Shown piece after piece: positions 16,085 through 24,870 of a stretch of DNA of 64,000 nucleotides. Source of the stretch: Shinella curvata (GTDB lineage: Bacteria; Pseudomonadota; Alphaproteobacteria; Rhizobiales; Rhizobiaceae); assembly GCF_022899935.1 (NCBI RefSeq), contig NZ_JALJCJ010000001.1, forward strand, positions 828,053 to 892,052, in the 5' to 3' direction. The number at the start of each line of letters is the position of its first letter. Position 1 is the stretch's first letter. A program made the translations under genes and the position numbers. The notes beneath the pieces were generated by a model. It ran no database searches. It saw only the letters and a program-made list of their open reading frames with translations, and was not told the origin of the DNA.

Positions 16085-17239
16085 GTGGATCTATCCACCC
16101 TCTGCCTTGTGCACAGCATTCTCGAAGAACGCGGCATCCGCAGGGCAGCCGCCGCTTGCGGCCGCCCGGCCTCCAGTGCCAGCGCCGCCCTTCGACGGGT
16201 CGAGACCGTTTTGTCCGTGCCGCTCGTGCGCCGGGACGGCCAGGCCCTCGTGCCGACACTGGAGGCGGAAGCCCGCCTGCCGCGCTTCGCCGACATCGCG
16301 CGCGCCGCCGCAGCACTCGCCGCATTGGGCGAGGGTGATGGCAGCATCCCGCTTACCGCCCTCTCCCGTTTCGCCGCTGCGGCCCGTGCCGGCAGCATCA
16401 ACGCGGCCGCCAAAAGCCTCGGCCTTGGCCAGCCGCAGCTCACCCGCCAGCTCAGCCATCTGGAAGCCGCCATTGGCTGCAAGCTGCTCGACCGTTCGGC
16501 TTCCGGCATCAGCTGCACGCCAGAAGGCCTGGAGGCGCTGGCGCTCGCCGAACGCATCGGCGGCACGTGGGAACAGCTCTTCGCCGCCTCCGCCGAACGC
16601 TTCCGCCGCAGCGCCGCCACCTGGCGGCTCGGCACGATCATCCCCTTCGGCCACGAAAGCGAAATCGCCGCCATGCTGGCGCGGCTTGCCGTGGAATGGC
16701 GAAGCGCACGCCCCCGCCAGCCGCTCTTCCTGTCCTCCACCACCGCGGACGAACTCGTCTCCGGCCTGAAAAACCGCCGCTTCGACCTGATCCTGCTCGA
16801 CACGGACCGCTATCCAGCGGAATTCGACGGACAGCTGATCGGCCGCTCCCAACTCGCGCTCGCCGCCCCGCGGGCACTGAAGGAGACCGAACGGCAAGAT
16901 TTCGCCGCACTGTTACGCCGCTACCCCATCGCCGTCCCGAGCCCGAAGAGCGGCCTGCGCCAGATGACTGACCGCTTTCTGGAAGCGACCCTTTCCCCGG
17001 CCGAACGCTCCCGCCTGACGCTGGTCGAAGTCGATTCGATCCCCGTCATCATCAATCTCGTGCTGGACCACGGCCACCTCTCCGTTCTGCCGGAACATTC
17101 CGTCGCCAACATCAACTCGCCGCCGACGCTGCTGCCACTCGACACCGCCTACCAACAATCCCTCAGCCTCGTCTGGCCGCGCGACGCACTCTCCCGGCAG
17201 GCGGCGGAGGCGATGGTCAAGCTGCTCGCAAGATCCTAG
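16085..17239 (+). CDS. LysR-type regulator with duplicated helix-turn-helix domains
   Basis: The product is about 384 residues, longer than the roughly 300 usual for the family. It appears to carry two LysR-type DNA-binding domains in tandem: residues 1-60 (LCLVHSILEERGIRRAAAAC then LRRVETVLSVPLVRR) and about 93-155 (LSRFAAAARAGSINAAAKSL then RQLSHLEAAIGCKLLDR). A normal effector-binding domain follows from about residue 180. GTG at 16085 has AAGGA seven bases upstream. It is divergent from the ergothioneine-type operon and is its likely regulator. The first domain is more degenerate and may not bind DNA. Confidence 0.82.
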   Translation: MDLSTLCLVHSILEERGIRRAAAACGRPASSASAALRRVETVLSVPLVRRDGQALVPTLEAEARLPRFADIARAAAALAALGEGDGSIPLTALSRFAAAARAGSINAAAKSLGLGQPQLTRQLSHLEAAIGCKLLDRSASGISCTPEGLEALALAERIGGTWEQLFAASAERFRRSAATWRLGTIIPFGHESEIAAMLARLAVEWRSARPRQPLFLSSTTADELVSGLKNRRFDLILLDTDRYPAEFDGQLIGRSQLALAAPRALKETERQDFAALLRRYPIAVPSPKSGLRQMTDRFLEATLSPAERSRLTLVEVDSIPVIINLVLDHGHLSVLPEHSVANINSPPTLLPLDTAYQQSLSLVWPRDALSRQAAEAMVKLLARS

Positions 17240-18231
17240 CCCTTCGCCCCCGCCCTCAGCCGTCGCCGGGTCTCCGTCGGGCTTTCGTGATAGTGCGCGC
17301 GGTAGCTGCGCGAAAAGGCGGAGGAGGAGTTGAAGCCGGTAAGGGCGGCGATGTCGGCGAACTCGGCCTTGGTCTCGATGACCTTGCGCCGGGCGGCATT
17401 GAGGCGGAGCGCAAGATAATGCTGGTGGGGGGCGACGCCCATCGATTCCTGGAAGAGGTCCTGGAGGTGGCGGGCGCTGATGCCGACGCGCTTGGCAAGC
17501 CGTGTCAGGGTGAGCGGCGCATCCACCGTCTCTTCCATCAGCCGCACGGACTGGCTGACGCGCTGGTCGGCGACGCGCATGTTGCCGAGTGCCGGCACCT
17601 GCAAAAGGCCGCCTGTGCGCTCGTGCTCGTAGATGAACAGCCGCGAGACTTCGAGCGCCAGTGAATAGCCCTGGCGACGGCGGATGATTTCCAGCATCAG
17701 GTCGAGTGTCGGCAGCGAGCCGCCGGTTGTGATACGCTTGCCGTCGATGACATAGCGTTCGCGCATCACCGCGATCTGCGGGTAACGCGAGGCGAATTCC
17801 TCCATGTCCTCCCAGTGGATCGTCACGGAATGGCCGTTGAGCAGGCTCGCCTCGGCAAGCAGCCAGCTGCCTGATTCGATGCCGGCCATCATCGAGCGGT
17901 AGCGCGCCGTCTGCGAAAGCTGGCGCCGCAACAGAGGCGTCGCACTCATCTGCCATTGATAGCTCGAGAGCACGAAGAGCGGATGGGCCTCCTTCTCCGG
18001 CCGGAACACGCCGTCGACGGGCACGGGAATGCGGCTGCGCGTCTCCACCGGCGCGCCATCCGGCGAGAAAATGCGCCAGCGATAGAGGTCCTGGCCGGAG
18101 ATGCGGTTGGCCGCGCGCAGGGGTTCGATGACCGAGGCGACGAGGATGAGGTTCGTCTCGGGCAACACGAGAATATCGATGTCGAGTGTATCGGCGGATG
18201 GATCGAGCATGGCGATATCCTGCTTTTTCAT
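17236..18231 (-). CDS. cdhR: AraC/GlxA-family regulator, CdhR-like
   Basis: The product is about 331 residues, with an N-terminal DJ-1/PfpI-like domain (ILVLPETNLILVASVIEPLRAANR, then MMAGIESGSWLLAEASLLNG) and a C-terminal AraC helix-turn-helix pair (LTLTRLAKRVGISARHLQDLF and FADIAALTGFNSSSAFSRSYR). This is the architecture of CdhR and GbdR, activators of carnitine and betaine catabolism in Pseudomonas. It is divergent from the carnitine cluster, separated by 93 bases. Start 18231 (MKKQDIAM) is preferred; 18210 is possible. Its stop overlaps the convergent LysR gene by four bases. Confidence 0.82.
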   Translation of the reverse strand: MKKQDIAMLDPSADTLDIDILVLPETNLILVASVIEPLRAANRISGQDLYRWRIFSPDGAPVETRSRIPVPVDGVFRPEKEAHPLFVLSSYQWQMSATPLLRRQLSQTARYRSMMAGIESGSWLLAEASLLNGHSVTIHWEDMEEFASRYPQIAVMRERYVIDGKRITTGGSLPTLDLMLEIIRRRQGYSLALEVSRLFIYEHERTGGLLQVPALGNMRVADQRVSQSVRLMEETVDAPLTLTRLAKRVGISARHLQDLFQESMGVAPHQHYLALRLNAARRKVIETKAEFADIAALTGFNSSSAFSRSYRAHYHESPTETRRRLRAGAKG

Positions 18232-18324
18232 CTCTCGAATTGTCAAGGATGGATCCGAAAAGTGAAAGCACTGCGCCTTCTCTTGGCTCGTAATGGACCC
18301 AACAAGAATTCTGGGAGAGACCAC

Positions 18325-19236
18325 ATGCCCTTAGCCATGAACCGTGATGTCTTCATCACCTGCGCCGTCACCGGCTCCGGCGACACCGCCGGCAAATCGC
18401 CCCACGTTCCGCGTTCGCCAAAGCAGATCGCCGAATCGGCCATCGACGCCGCCAAGGCCGGTGCCGCCGTCGTGCACTGCCACGTCCGTGACCCGGAAAC
18501 CGGCGCACCGAGCCGCCGCAACGATCTCTACCGCGAAGTGACCGAGCGCATCCGTGACGCTGAGGTGGACGTGGTGCTGAACCTCACCGCCGGCATGGGC
18601 GGCGACATGATCTTCGGCAATACCGAACAGCCGCTGCCGCTCAACCCCGTCGGCACCGACATGGTGGGCGCGACCGAACGTGTCAGCCACGTCGCCGAAT
18701 GCCTGCCGGAAATCTGCACGCTCGATTGCGGCACGATGAACTTCTCGCTCGGCGACTACGTGATGACCAACACGCCGTCGATGCTGCGCGCCATGGGCAA
18801 GATGATGACCGACCTCGGCGTGCGTCCCGAAATCGAAGCCTTCGACACCGGCCATCTCTGGTTCGCCAAGCAGCTCGTCGAGGAAGGCGTCATCGAGGAT
18901 CCGGTCCTCATCCAGCTCTGCATGGGCATTCCGTGGGGCGCACCCGACGACCTCAACACCTTCATGGCAATGGTCAACAACGTGCCCGCCAACTGGACCT
19001 TCTCTGCCTTCTCCATCGGCCGCAATGCGATGGCCTATCCGGCAGCCTCGATTCTCGCTGGCGGCAATGTTCGCGTCGGTCTTGAAGACAATCTCTATGT
19101 CGGCAAGGGCCAGCTCGCCACCAATGCACAGCTCGTCGAAAAAGCCGTGAACGTCGTTGAAAGCATGGGCGCCCGGATCATCGGCCCGGCCGAAGTGCGC
19201 GAGAAGCTGAAACTCCAGAAGCGGGCACCGAAATGA
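18325..19236 (+). CDS. cdhC: 3-dehydrocarnitine:acetyl-CoA cleavage enzyme (BKACE family)
   Basis: The 303-residue protein belongs to the beta-keto acid cleavage (DUF849/BKACE) family: AAKAGAAVVHCHVRDPETGAPSRR, LNLTAGMGGDM, TLDCGTMNF, and the C-terminal AGGNVRVGLEDNLYV. In carnitine breakdown it converts 3-dehydrocarnitine and acetyl-CoA into acetoacetate and betainyl-CoA. The zinc-binding HCH is visible near residue 52. ATG at 18325 follows GGGAGA. Its stop overlaps the start of the carnitine dehydrogenase gene by four bases, which strongly supports this substrate over other BKACE substrates. Confidence 0.88.
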   Translation: MPLAMNRDVFITCAVTGSGDTAGKSPHVPRSPKQIAESAIDAAKAGAAVVHCHVRDPETGAPSRRNDLYREVTERIRDAEVDVVLNLTAGMGGDMIFGNTEQPLPLNPVGTDMVGATERVSHVAECLPEICTLDCGTMNFSLGDYVMTNTPSMLRAMGKMMTDLGVRPEIEAFDTGHLWFAKQLVEEGVIEDPVLIQLCMGIPWGAPDDLNTFMAMVNNVPANWTFSAFSIGRNAMAYPAASILAGGNVRVGLEDNLYVGKGQLATNAQLVEKAVNVVESMGARIIGPAEVREKLKLQKRAPK

Positions 19237-20726
19237 GCCAGATCAACAAGGCAGCCTGCGTCGGCGGCGGCGTCATCGGCGGCGCGTGGGTCGCGCGCTT
19301 CGCGCTCGCCGGCATCGACGTCAAGATTTTCGATCCACATCCGGAGGCCGAGCGCATCATCGGCGAAGTGATGGCGAATGCGGAGCGTGCCTATGGCATG
19401 CTCACCATGGCGCCGCTGCCGCCGAAGGGCAAAGTGACCTTCTGCAAGAGCTTGGAAGAAGCCGTCCAAGACGCTGACTGGATTCAGGAAAGCGTGCCGG
19501 AGCGGCTGGAGCTGAAACGCGGCGTCATCACCCAGATCGACGCGGCCGCCAAGCCCGATGCGCTGATCGGCTCGTCCACCTCAGGCCTGATGCCGACCGA
19601 TCTGCAGCGCGACATGAAGCACCCCGAGCGGCTGTTCGTGGCGCATCCCTACAACCCTGTCTACCTGCTGCCGCTCGCCGAACTCGTCGGCGGCGAGAAG
19701 ACGAGCAAGGCGACGCTCGAAGCCGCCAAGGCCAAGCTCGCACCCATCGGCATGAAGGGCGTGATCATCAAGAAGGAAATCGAAGCCTTCGTTGGTGACC
19801 GCCTGCTCGAAGCCGTCTGGCGCGAAGGCCTCTGGCTGATCAAGGACGACATCTGCGACACCGAGACGCTCGACGACGTGATCCGCTATTCGTTCGGCAT
19901 GCGCTGGGCGCAAATGGGCATGTTCGAGACCTACCGCATCGCCGGCGGCGAAGCCGGCATGCGCCACTTCCTCGCCCAGTTCGGCCCCTGCCTGTCCTGG
20001 CCGTGGACGAAGCTGACCGACGTCGTCGATCTCAACGACGAGCTGGTCAACAAGATCGCCGACCAGTCGGACGCCCAGTCCGGCGCGCGCGGCATCCGCG
20101 AGCTGGAGCGGATCCGCGACCAGAACCTCGTCGGTATCATGCATGCGCTGAAGGCCGGCGATGACGGCAAGGGCTGGGGTTCGGGCAAGCTGCTCGCCGA
20201 GTTCGAGGAGCACCTTTGGGCCAAGGCCGGCAAGGCGAAGGTCGAGGTTTCCGCAAGCGAACCGCTGCGCCTGATCGATACCAAGGTCAATGCCGCCTGG
20301 GTCGACTACAACGGCCACATGACGGAACACCGTTATCTCCAGCTGTTCGGCGATACGTCCGATGCGCTGCTGCGGCTGATCGGGGTCGATTTCGCCTATG
20401 TCGAGGCCGGCCACAGCTACTACACGGTGGAGACCCACATCCGCCATCTCGGCGAAGGCAAGCTTGGCCAGGCGCTCTACACGACGCTCCAGCTTCTCTC
20501 CTCCGATGGCAAGCGGCTGCATTTCTTCACCCGTATCCACGACGCGGCAAGCGGCGACGTGATCGCAACGGCCGAACAGATGATGGTGCATGTCAACTCG
20601 AAGGCCGGCAAGAGCGTCGAGGCACCTGCAGAGGTGCTGGCGAAGATCAAGCCGATCGCCGACGCCCATGCCAAGCTCGCAACGCCTGACGGTGCAGGCC
20701 GCAGCGTCGGCCAGAAGCGCGCCTGA
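19233..20726 (+). CDS. L-carnitine dehydrogenase fused to betainyl-CoA thioesterase
   Basis: The 497-residue protein has two parts. Residues 1-320 resemble 3-hydroxyacyl-CoA dehydrogenases, with the NAD motif CVGGGVIGGAW at 9-19 and SSTSGLMPTDLQ. Residues about 345-475 form a hot-dog thioesterase domain (VDYNGHMTEHRYLQLFGD, then TVETHIRHLGEGKLG). The first would oxidise L-carnitine to 3-dehydrocarnitine; the second would hydrolyse betainyl-CoA to glycine betaine. In Pseudomonas these are separate CdhA and CdhB proteins; fused forms are known in rhizobia. ATG overlaps the upstream stop. Confidence 0.88.
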   Translation: MSQINKAACVGGGVIGGAWVARFALAGIDVKIFDPHPEAERIIGEVMANAERAYGMLTMAPLPPKGKVTFCKSLEEAVQDADWIQESVPERLELKRGVITQIDAAAKPDALIGSSTSGLMPTDLQRDMKHPERLFVAHPYNPVYLLPLAELVGGEKTSKATLEAAKAKLAPIGMKGVIIKKEIEAFVGDRLLEAVWREGLWLIKDDICDTETLDDVIRYSFGMRWAQMGMFETYRIAGGEAGMRHFLAQFGPCLSWPWTKLTDVVDLNDELVNKIADQSDAQSGARGIRELERIRDQNLVGIMHALKAGDDGKGWGSGKLLAEFEEHLWAKAGKAKVEVSASEPLRLIDTKVNAAWVDYNGHMTEHRYLQLFGDTSDALLRLIGVDFAYVEAGHSYYTVETHIRHLGEGKLGQALYTTLQLLSSDGKRLHFFTRIHDAASGDVIATAEQMMVHVNSKAGKSVEAPAEVLAKIKPIADAHAKLATPDGAGRSVGQKRA

Positions 20727-20858
20727 TTTCATCACCCGGACGCCGAGAGGAACGGCGCCCGGCGTGACACTTCAGTCTCTCCCGGCTTTCGGGGGAGACG
20801 CCCGCCAAGGGCACCGGCCGCGACAGGTGGCCAGCAAAAGAATTCGAGGGGGAATGCC

Positions 20859-22019
20859 ATGAATTTCGCATTGACCGACGAGCAGCAGATGATCGTGGAT
20901 ACGGTCCGCTCCTTCGTCGAAACAGAAATCTATCCGCACGAAAACGAAGTCGAGCGCACCGGCCATGTGCCGCCGGAACTCGGCCAGGAAATCGCCCGCA
21001 AGTGCAAGGAAATCGGCTTCTTCGGCTGCAACATGCCGGAAGAAGTGGGTGGTGCGGGCCTCGACCATACCTCGTTTACGCTCGTCGAACGCGAACTCGG
21101 CCGCGGCTCGATGGCGCTCACCGTCTTCTTCGGCCGCCCCTCCGGCATCCTGATGGCCTGCAACGACGAGCAGCGCGAACAGTACCTTCTGCCCGCCGTG
21201 CGCGGCGAGAAATTCGATGCGCTGGCCATGACCGAACCGGATGCCGGCTCCGACGTGCGCGGCATGAAGTGCTTCGCCCGCAAGGACGGCGACGACTGGG
21301 TCGTCAACGGCACCAAGCACTTCATCAGCCATGCCAATATCGCCGATTTCGTCATCGTCTTCATCGCGACCGGCGAAGAGGACACGCCGCGCGGCAAGAA
21401 GAAGCTCATCACCTGCTTCCTCGTCGACCGTGGCACGCCGGGCTTCGAAATCCGTAACGGCTACGAATCGGTCTCGCATCGCGGCTACAAGAACTGCATT
21501 CTCAACTTCGACGAATGCCGCCTGCCCTCCTCCCAGATCCTCGGCGAGGTGCACAAGGGTTTCGACATCGCCAATGACTGGCTCTATGCGACCCGCATCA
21601 CGGTTGCCGCGACCTCTGTCGGCCGCGCCCGCCGCGCTTTCGACTATGCCCTGAACTATGCCGCCGAGCGCAAACAGTTCGGCAAGCCGATCGGTGCGAA
21701 CCAGGGCGTTTCTTTCAAGCTCGCCGACATGATCACCGAGATCGACGCCGCCGACCTGCTGACGCTCAACGCCGCCTGGCGGCTGGATCAGGGCCTGCCG
21801 TCGAACCGCGAGATCGCCTCGGCAAAGGTCTATGCGACGGAAATGCTCGCCCGCGTCACCGACGAGGCGATCCAGATTTTTGGCGGCATGGGCCTGATGG
21901 ATGACCTGCCGCTCGCCCGCTTTTGGCGCGACGCGCGCGTCGAACGCATCTGGGACGGCACGTCGGAAATCCAGCGGCACATTATCAGCCGCGATCTGCT
22001 CCGGCCGCTGGGAGCGTAA
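20859..22019 (+). CDS. Acyl-CoA dehydrogenase (gamma-butyrobetainyl-CoA / CaiA-like)
   Basis: The 386-residue protein is a standard FAD acyl-CoA dehydrogenase: MTEPDAGSDVRGM for flavin and substrate binding, ERKQFGKPIG, IQIFGGMGLMDD, and WDGTSEIQ near the C-terminus. Between carnitine dehydrogenase and CaiD, it is best placed to interconvert gamma-butyrobetainyl-CoA and crotonobetainyl-CoA. AGGGGG is present upstream of ATG 20859. A 132-base gap with a hairpin (20775-20799) separates it from the dehydrogenase gene, so it may begin a second transcript. Chain-length specificity is not visible. Confidence 0.85.
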   Translation: MNFALTDEQQMIVDTVRSFVETEIYPHENEVERTGHVPPELGQEIARKCKEIGFFGCNMPEEVGGAGLDHTSFTLVERELGRGSMALTVFFGRPSGILMACNDEQREQYLLPAVRGEKFDALAMTEPDAGSDVRGMKCFARKDGDDWVVNGTKHFISHANIADFVIVFIATGEEDTPRGKKKLITCFLVDRGTPGFEIRNGYESVSHRGYKNCILNFDECRLPSSQILGEVHKGFDIANDWLYATRITVAATSVGRARRAFDYALNYAAERKQFGKPIGANQGVSFKLADMITEIDAADLLTLNAAWRLDQGLPSNREIASAKVYATEMLARVTDEAIQIFGGMGLMDDLPLARFWRDARVERIWDGTSEIQRHIISRDLLRPLGA

Positions 22020-22026
22020 TCAGAGA

Positions 22027-24087
22027 ATGGTACGCTCCCTCGACCGTCTGATCCGGCCCAAATCCATCGCCGTCTTCGGCGGCAAGGAGGCGCGGCGGGT
22101 CATCTTCCAGTGCGACAAGATGGGTTTTTCCGGCGAGATCTGGCCGGTACACCCGCGTGAGGACGAAATCCTCGGGCGCAAATGCTACCGCTCGGTCGCC
22201 GATCTCCCCGGCGCGCCGGATGCCTCCTTCGTCGGCGTCAACCGCGAACTGACCATCGGCATCATCAGGGACCTGTCGGCGCGCGGTGCCGGCGGGGCCG
22301 TCTGCTATGCCTCCGGCTTCCGTGAGGCGGTCAGCGAACTCGCCGATGGCGACGATCTGCAAAAGGCGCTGGTGGAAGCGGCCGGCGACATGCCGATCCT
22401 CGGGCCGAACTGCTATGGCTTCATCAACATGCTGGACGGCGCCCTGCTGTGGCCCGACCAGCACGGCATGCTGCGTATCGACAAGGGCGTGGCCGTCCTC
22501 ACGCAATCCTCCAACATCGCCTGCAACATTTCCATGCAGCAGCGCGGCCTGCCGCTCGCCTATATCCTGACGGCCGGCAACCAGGCGCAAACCGGCCTTG
22601 CCGATCTCGCCTGCGCCGTTCTCGAAGACCCACGCGTCACCGCCGTCGGCCTGCATATCGAAGGTTTTGATAGTCTCGAATCCCTAGAACGGCTCGCCCT
22701 TCGTTCGCGGGAGCTGAAGAAACCGGTCGTGACCCTCAAGGTCGGCAAATCCGAGCAGGCACAGCTGGCGACCGTCTCGCACACCGCCTCGCTGGCCGGC
22801 AACGACGCCGTGTCCTCCGCCCTGCTTTCCCGCCTTGGCATCGGCCGCGTCGAGACACTGCCGGAGCTTCTGGAAACGCTGAAGCTGCTGCATGTCGCCG
22901 GCCCGCTGCCGAACCACGACATCTCCTCCATGTCCTGCTCGGGCGGCGAGGCCTCGCTGATGGCGGATGCGGGTGTGAAGCGGAAGGTCAACTACCGGGA
23001 CCTCAAGGATTTCCAGCGCCAGCCGCTGCGCGAAACCCTCGGCCAGATGGTGACGATCTCCAATCCGCTGGATTACCACACCTTCGTCTGGGGCAACCGC
23101 GAGAAGCAGACCGACGCCTTCACCACGATGATGAAGGGCGACTACGGCCTGAACCTCGTCGTGCTGGATTTCCCGCGCCTCGACCGCTGCGACGCCGCCG
23201 ACTGGATCACCACCTGCCACGCCGTCATCGACGCCTCCAACGCCTCGGGCGCCAACGCCGGCATCGTCGCCTCGATGGGCGAGAACATGCCGGAAGCGAC
23301 CGCTGAAATGCTGATGCAGAACGGCGTCGTGCCTTTCTATGGCATCGAGGAGGCGCTCGCCGCCGCCGATGTCGCGGCCGGCATCGGCGAGGCCTGGTCG
23401 AAACCGCAATCCGCCCCTCTGCTCAAAGCCGCTGCGGGTGAAGGCGAAACCGTTACGCTGAGCGAACACGAGGCCAAGCAGGCGCTCGCCGCTCATAGCC
23501 TGCCCGTTCCGCAGGGCCTCACCGCCGAGACGGCAGAGGCTGCCGCCGATGCCGCCGAAACGCTCGGTTTCCCCGTCGTGCTCAAGGGTCTCGGCGTCGC
23601 CCACAAGACGGAAGCGGGCGCGGTGAAGCTCAATCTGGCGAACCGCGACGCCGTCATGGAGGCCGCCAATGCCATGGCCGGCGTCGCCTCGGGTTTTCTC
23701 GTGGAAAAGATGGTGGGCAAACCCGTAGCCGAACTCATCGTCGGCGCGATGCGCGATCCTGTCGCCGGGCCGGTTCTGACGATCGGCGCCGGCGGCATCC
23801 TCGTCGAACTGCTTGAAGACTCAGCCATTTTGACGCTGCCGACCGACGAGAAGGCGATCCGCGAGGCACTTTCCGGGCTCAAGATCGCCAAGCTCTTGAA
23901 CGGCTATCGCGGCGGTCCGAAGGGCGATATCGACGCGCTTGTCGCCGCCGTCGCATCAGCGGCATCCTATGTCGTTTCAAACGCTTCAATAATCGAAGAA
24001 CTGGACGTTAATCCCATAATGGTGCTGCCCGCTGGCGACGGTGTCGTCGCAGCCGACGCGCTGATCCGTCTGAGGAAAAACCCATGA
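22027..24087 (+). CDS. NDP-forming acyl-CoA synthetase (acetate-CoA ligase family), candidate betaine-CoA ligase
   Basis: The 686-residue protein fuses the alpha-type region (RLIRPKSIAVFGGKEARRVI, GPNCYGFIN, VLTQSSNIACN, and TVSHTASLAGNDA near residue 253) to a beta/ATP-grasp region (FPVVLKGLGVAHKTEAGAV and SIIEELDVNPI). Such enzymes form acyl-CoA from acid, CoA and ATP, giving ADP. Flanked by a CaiA-like dehydrogenase and CaiD, it is the only ligase available to activate gamma-butyrobetaine, crotonobetaine or carnitine; classical CaiC and BbsG-type ligases are AMP-forming. It starts seven bases after the upstream stop and overlaps caiD by four. Confidence 0.85.
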   Translation: MVRSLDRLIRPKSIAVFGGKEARRVIFQCDKMGFSGEIWPVHPREDEILGRKCYRSVADLPGAPDASFVGVNRELTIGIIRDLSARGAGGAVCYASGFREAVSELADGDDLQKALVEAAGDMPILGPNCYGFINMLDGALLWPDQHGMLRIDKGVAVLTQSSNIACNISMQQRGLPLAYILTAGNQAQTGLADLACAVLEDPRVTAVGLHIEGFDSLESLERLALRSRELKKPVVTLKVGKSEQAQLATVSHTASLAGNDAVSSALLSRLGIGRVETLPELLETLKLLHVAGPLPNHDISSMSCSGGEASLMADAGVKRKVNYRDLKDFQRQPLRETLGQMVTISNPLDYHTFVWGNREKQTDAFTTMMKGDYGLNLVVLDFPRLDRCDAADWITTCHAVIDASNASGANAGIVASMGENMPEATAEMLMQNGVVPFYGIEEALAAADVAAGIGEAWSKPQSAPLLKAAAGEGETVTLSEHEAKQALAAHSLPVPQGLTAETAEAAADAAETLGFPVVLKGLGVAHKTEAGAVKLNLANRDAVMEAANAMAGVASGFLVEKMVGKPVAELIVGAMRDPVAGPVLTIGAGGILVELLEDSAILTLPTDEKAIREALSGLKIAKLLNGYRGGPKGDIDALVAAVASAASYVVSNASIIEELDVNPIMVLPAGDGVVAADALIRLRKNP

Positions 24088-24866
24088 CCGGACCGATAAG
24101 ACAGCGCCGCGAAGGCGGCATTCTGGAAGTCACGATCGATCGCCCCAAGGCGAACGCCATCGATCTCGCGACCAGCCGCATCATGGGCAAGATTTTTGCC
24201 GATTTCCGCGACGACGACAGCCTGCGCGTCGCGATCATCACCGGCGCGGGGGAGAAATTCTTCTGTCCAGGATGGGACCTGAAGGCGGCCGCCGCAGGTG
24301 ACGCGGTGGACGGCGACTATGGTATCGGCGGTTTCGGCGGCATGCAGGAACTGCGCGACCTCAACAAGCCGATCATCGCGGCGATCAACGGCATTTGCTG
24401 CGGCGGCGGGTTTGAAATCGCCTTGTCCACAGATCTCATCCTTGCCGCCGAGCACGCGACCTTCGCACTGCCGGAAATCCGCTCCGGCACGGTGGCGGAC
24501 GCCGCCTCGATCAAGCTTCCGAAGCGCATTCCCTACCATATCGCGATGGACATGCTTCTGACCGGCCGCTGGCTGGACGTGCAGGAGGCGCACCGCTGGG
24601 GCTTCGTCAACGAGATCCTGCCGGCCGACAAGCTGCTTGATCGCGCCTGGGAACTGGCGCGCCTGCTCGAAAGCGGCCCGCCGCTCGTCTATGCCGCCAT
24701 CAAGGAGGTGGTGCGCGCCGCCGAGGGCGACACCTTCCAGGGCACCATGAACAGGATCACCAAGCGGCAGTTCCGCACGGTCGATGTGCTCTATTCCAGC
24801 GAGGATCAGCTCGAGGGCGCACGCGCCTTCGCCGAAAAGCGCGATCCGGTCTGGAAAGGACGATAG
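24084..24866 (+). CDS. caiD: Carnitinyl-CoA dehydratase / crotonobetainyl-CoA hydratase
   Basis: The 260-residue protein of the enoyl-CoA hydratase superfamily closely resembles E. coli CaiD, with shared stretches such as DRPKANAID, RVAIITGAGEKFF, GWDLKAAA and the identical tail FAEKRDPVWKGR. It would hydrate crotonobetainyl-CoA to L-carnitinyl-CoA. The oxyanion-hole loops (CPGWDLKAA and GICCGGGFEIA) are present. The canonical glutamate-bearing helix reads LPEIRSGTVADAASIKLPK. ATG overlaps the ligase stop. A hairpin follows at 24871, so this is probably the end of the carnitine transcript. Confidence 0.92.
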   Translation: MTGPIRQRREGGILEVTIDRPKANAIDLATSRIMGKIFADFRDDDSLRVAIITGAGEKFFCPGWDLKAAAAGDAVDGDYGIGGFGGMQELRDLNKPIIAAINGICCGGGFEIALSTDLILAAEHATFALPEIRSGTVADAASIKLPKRIPYHIAMDMLLTGRWLDVQEAHRWGFVNEILPADKLLDRAWELARLLESGPPLVYAAIKEVVRAAEGDTFQGTMNRITKRQFRTVDVLYSSEDQLEGARAFAEKRDPVWKGR

Positions 24867-24870
24867 GAAA

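Noticed and set aside
8589-17239. A classical histidine utilisation (hut) operon
   Set aside because: The HAL homologue lacks the MIO triad, the urocanase lacks its hallmark cysteine, hutI, hutG and hutC are absent, and hydantoinase and N-carbamoylase are present instead.
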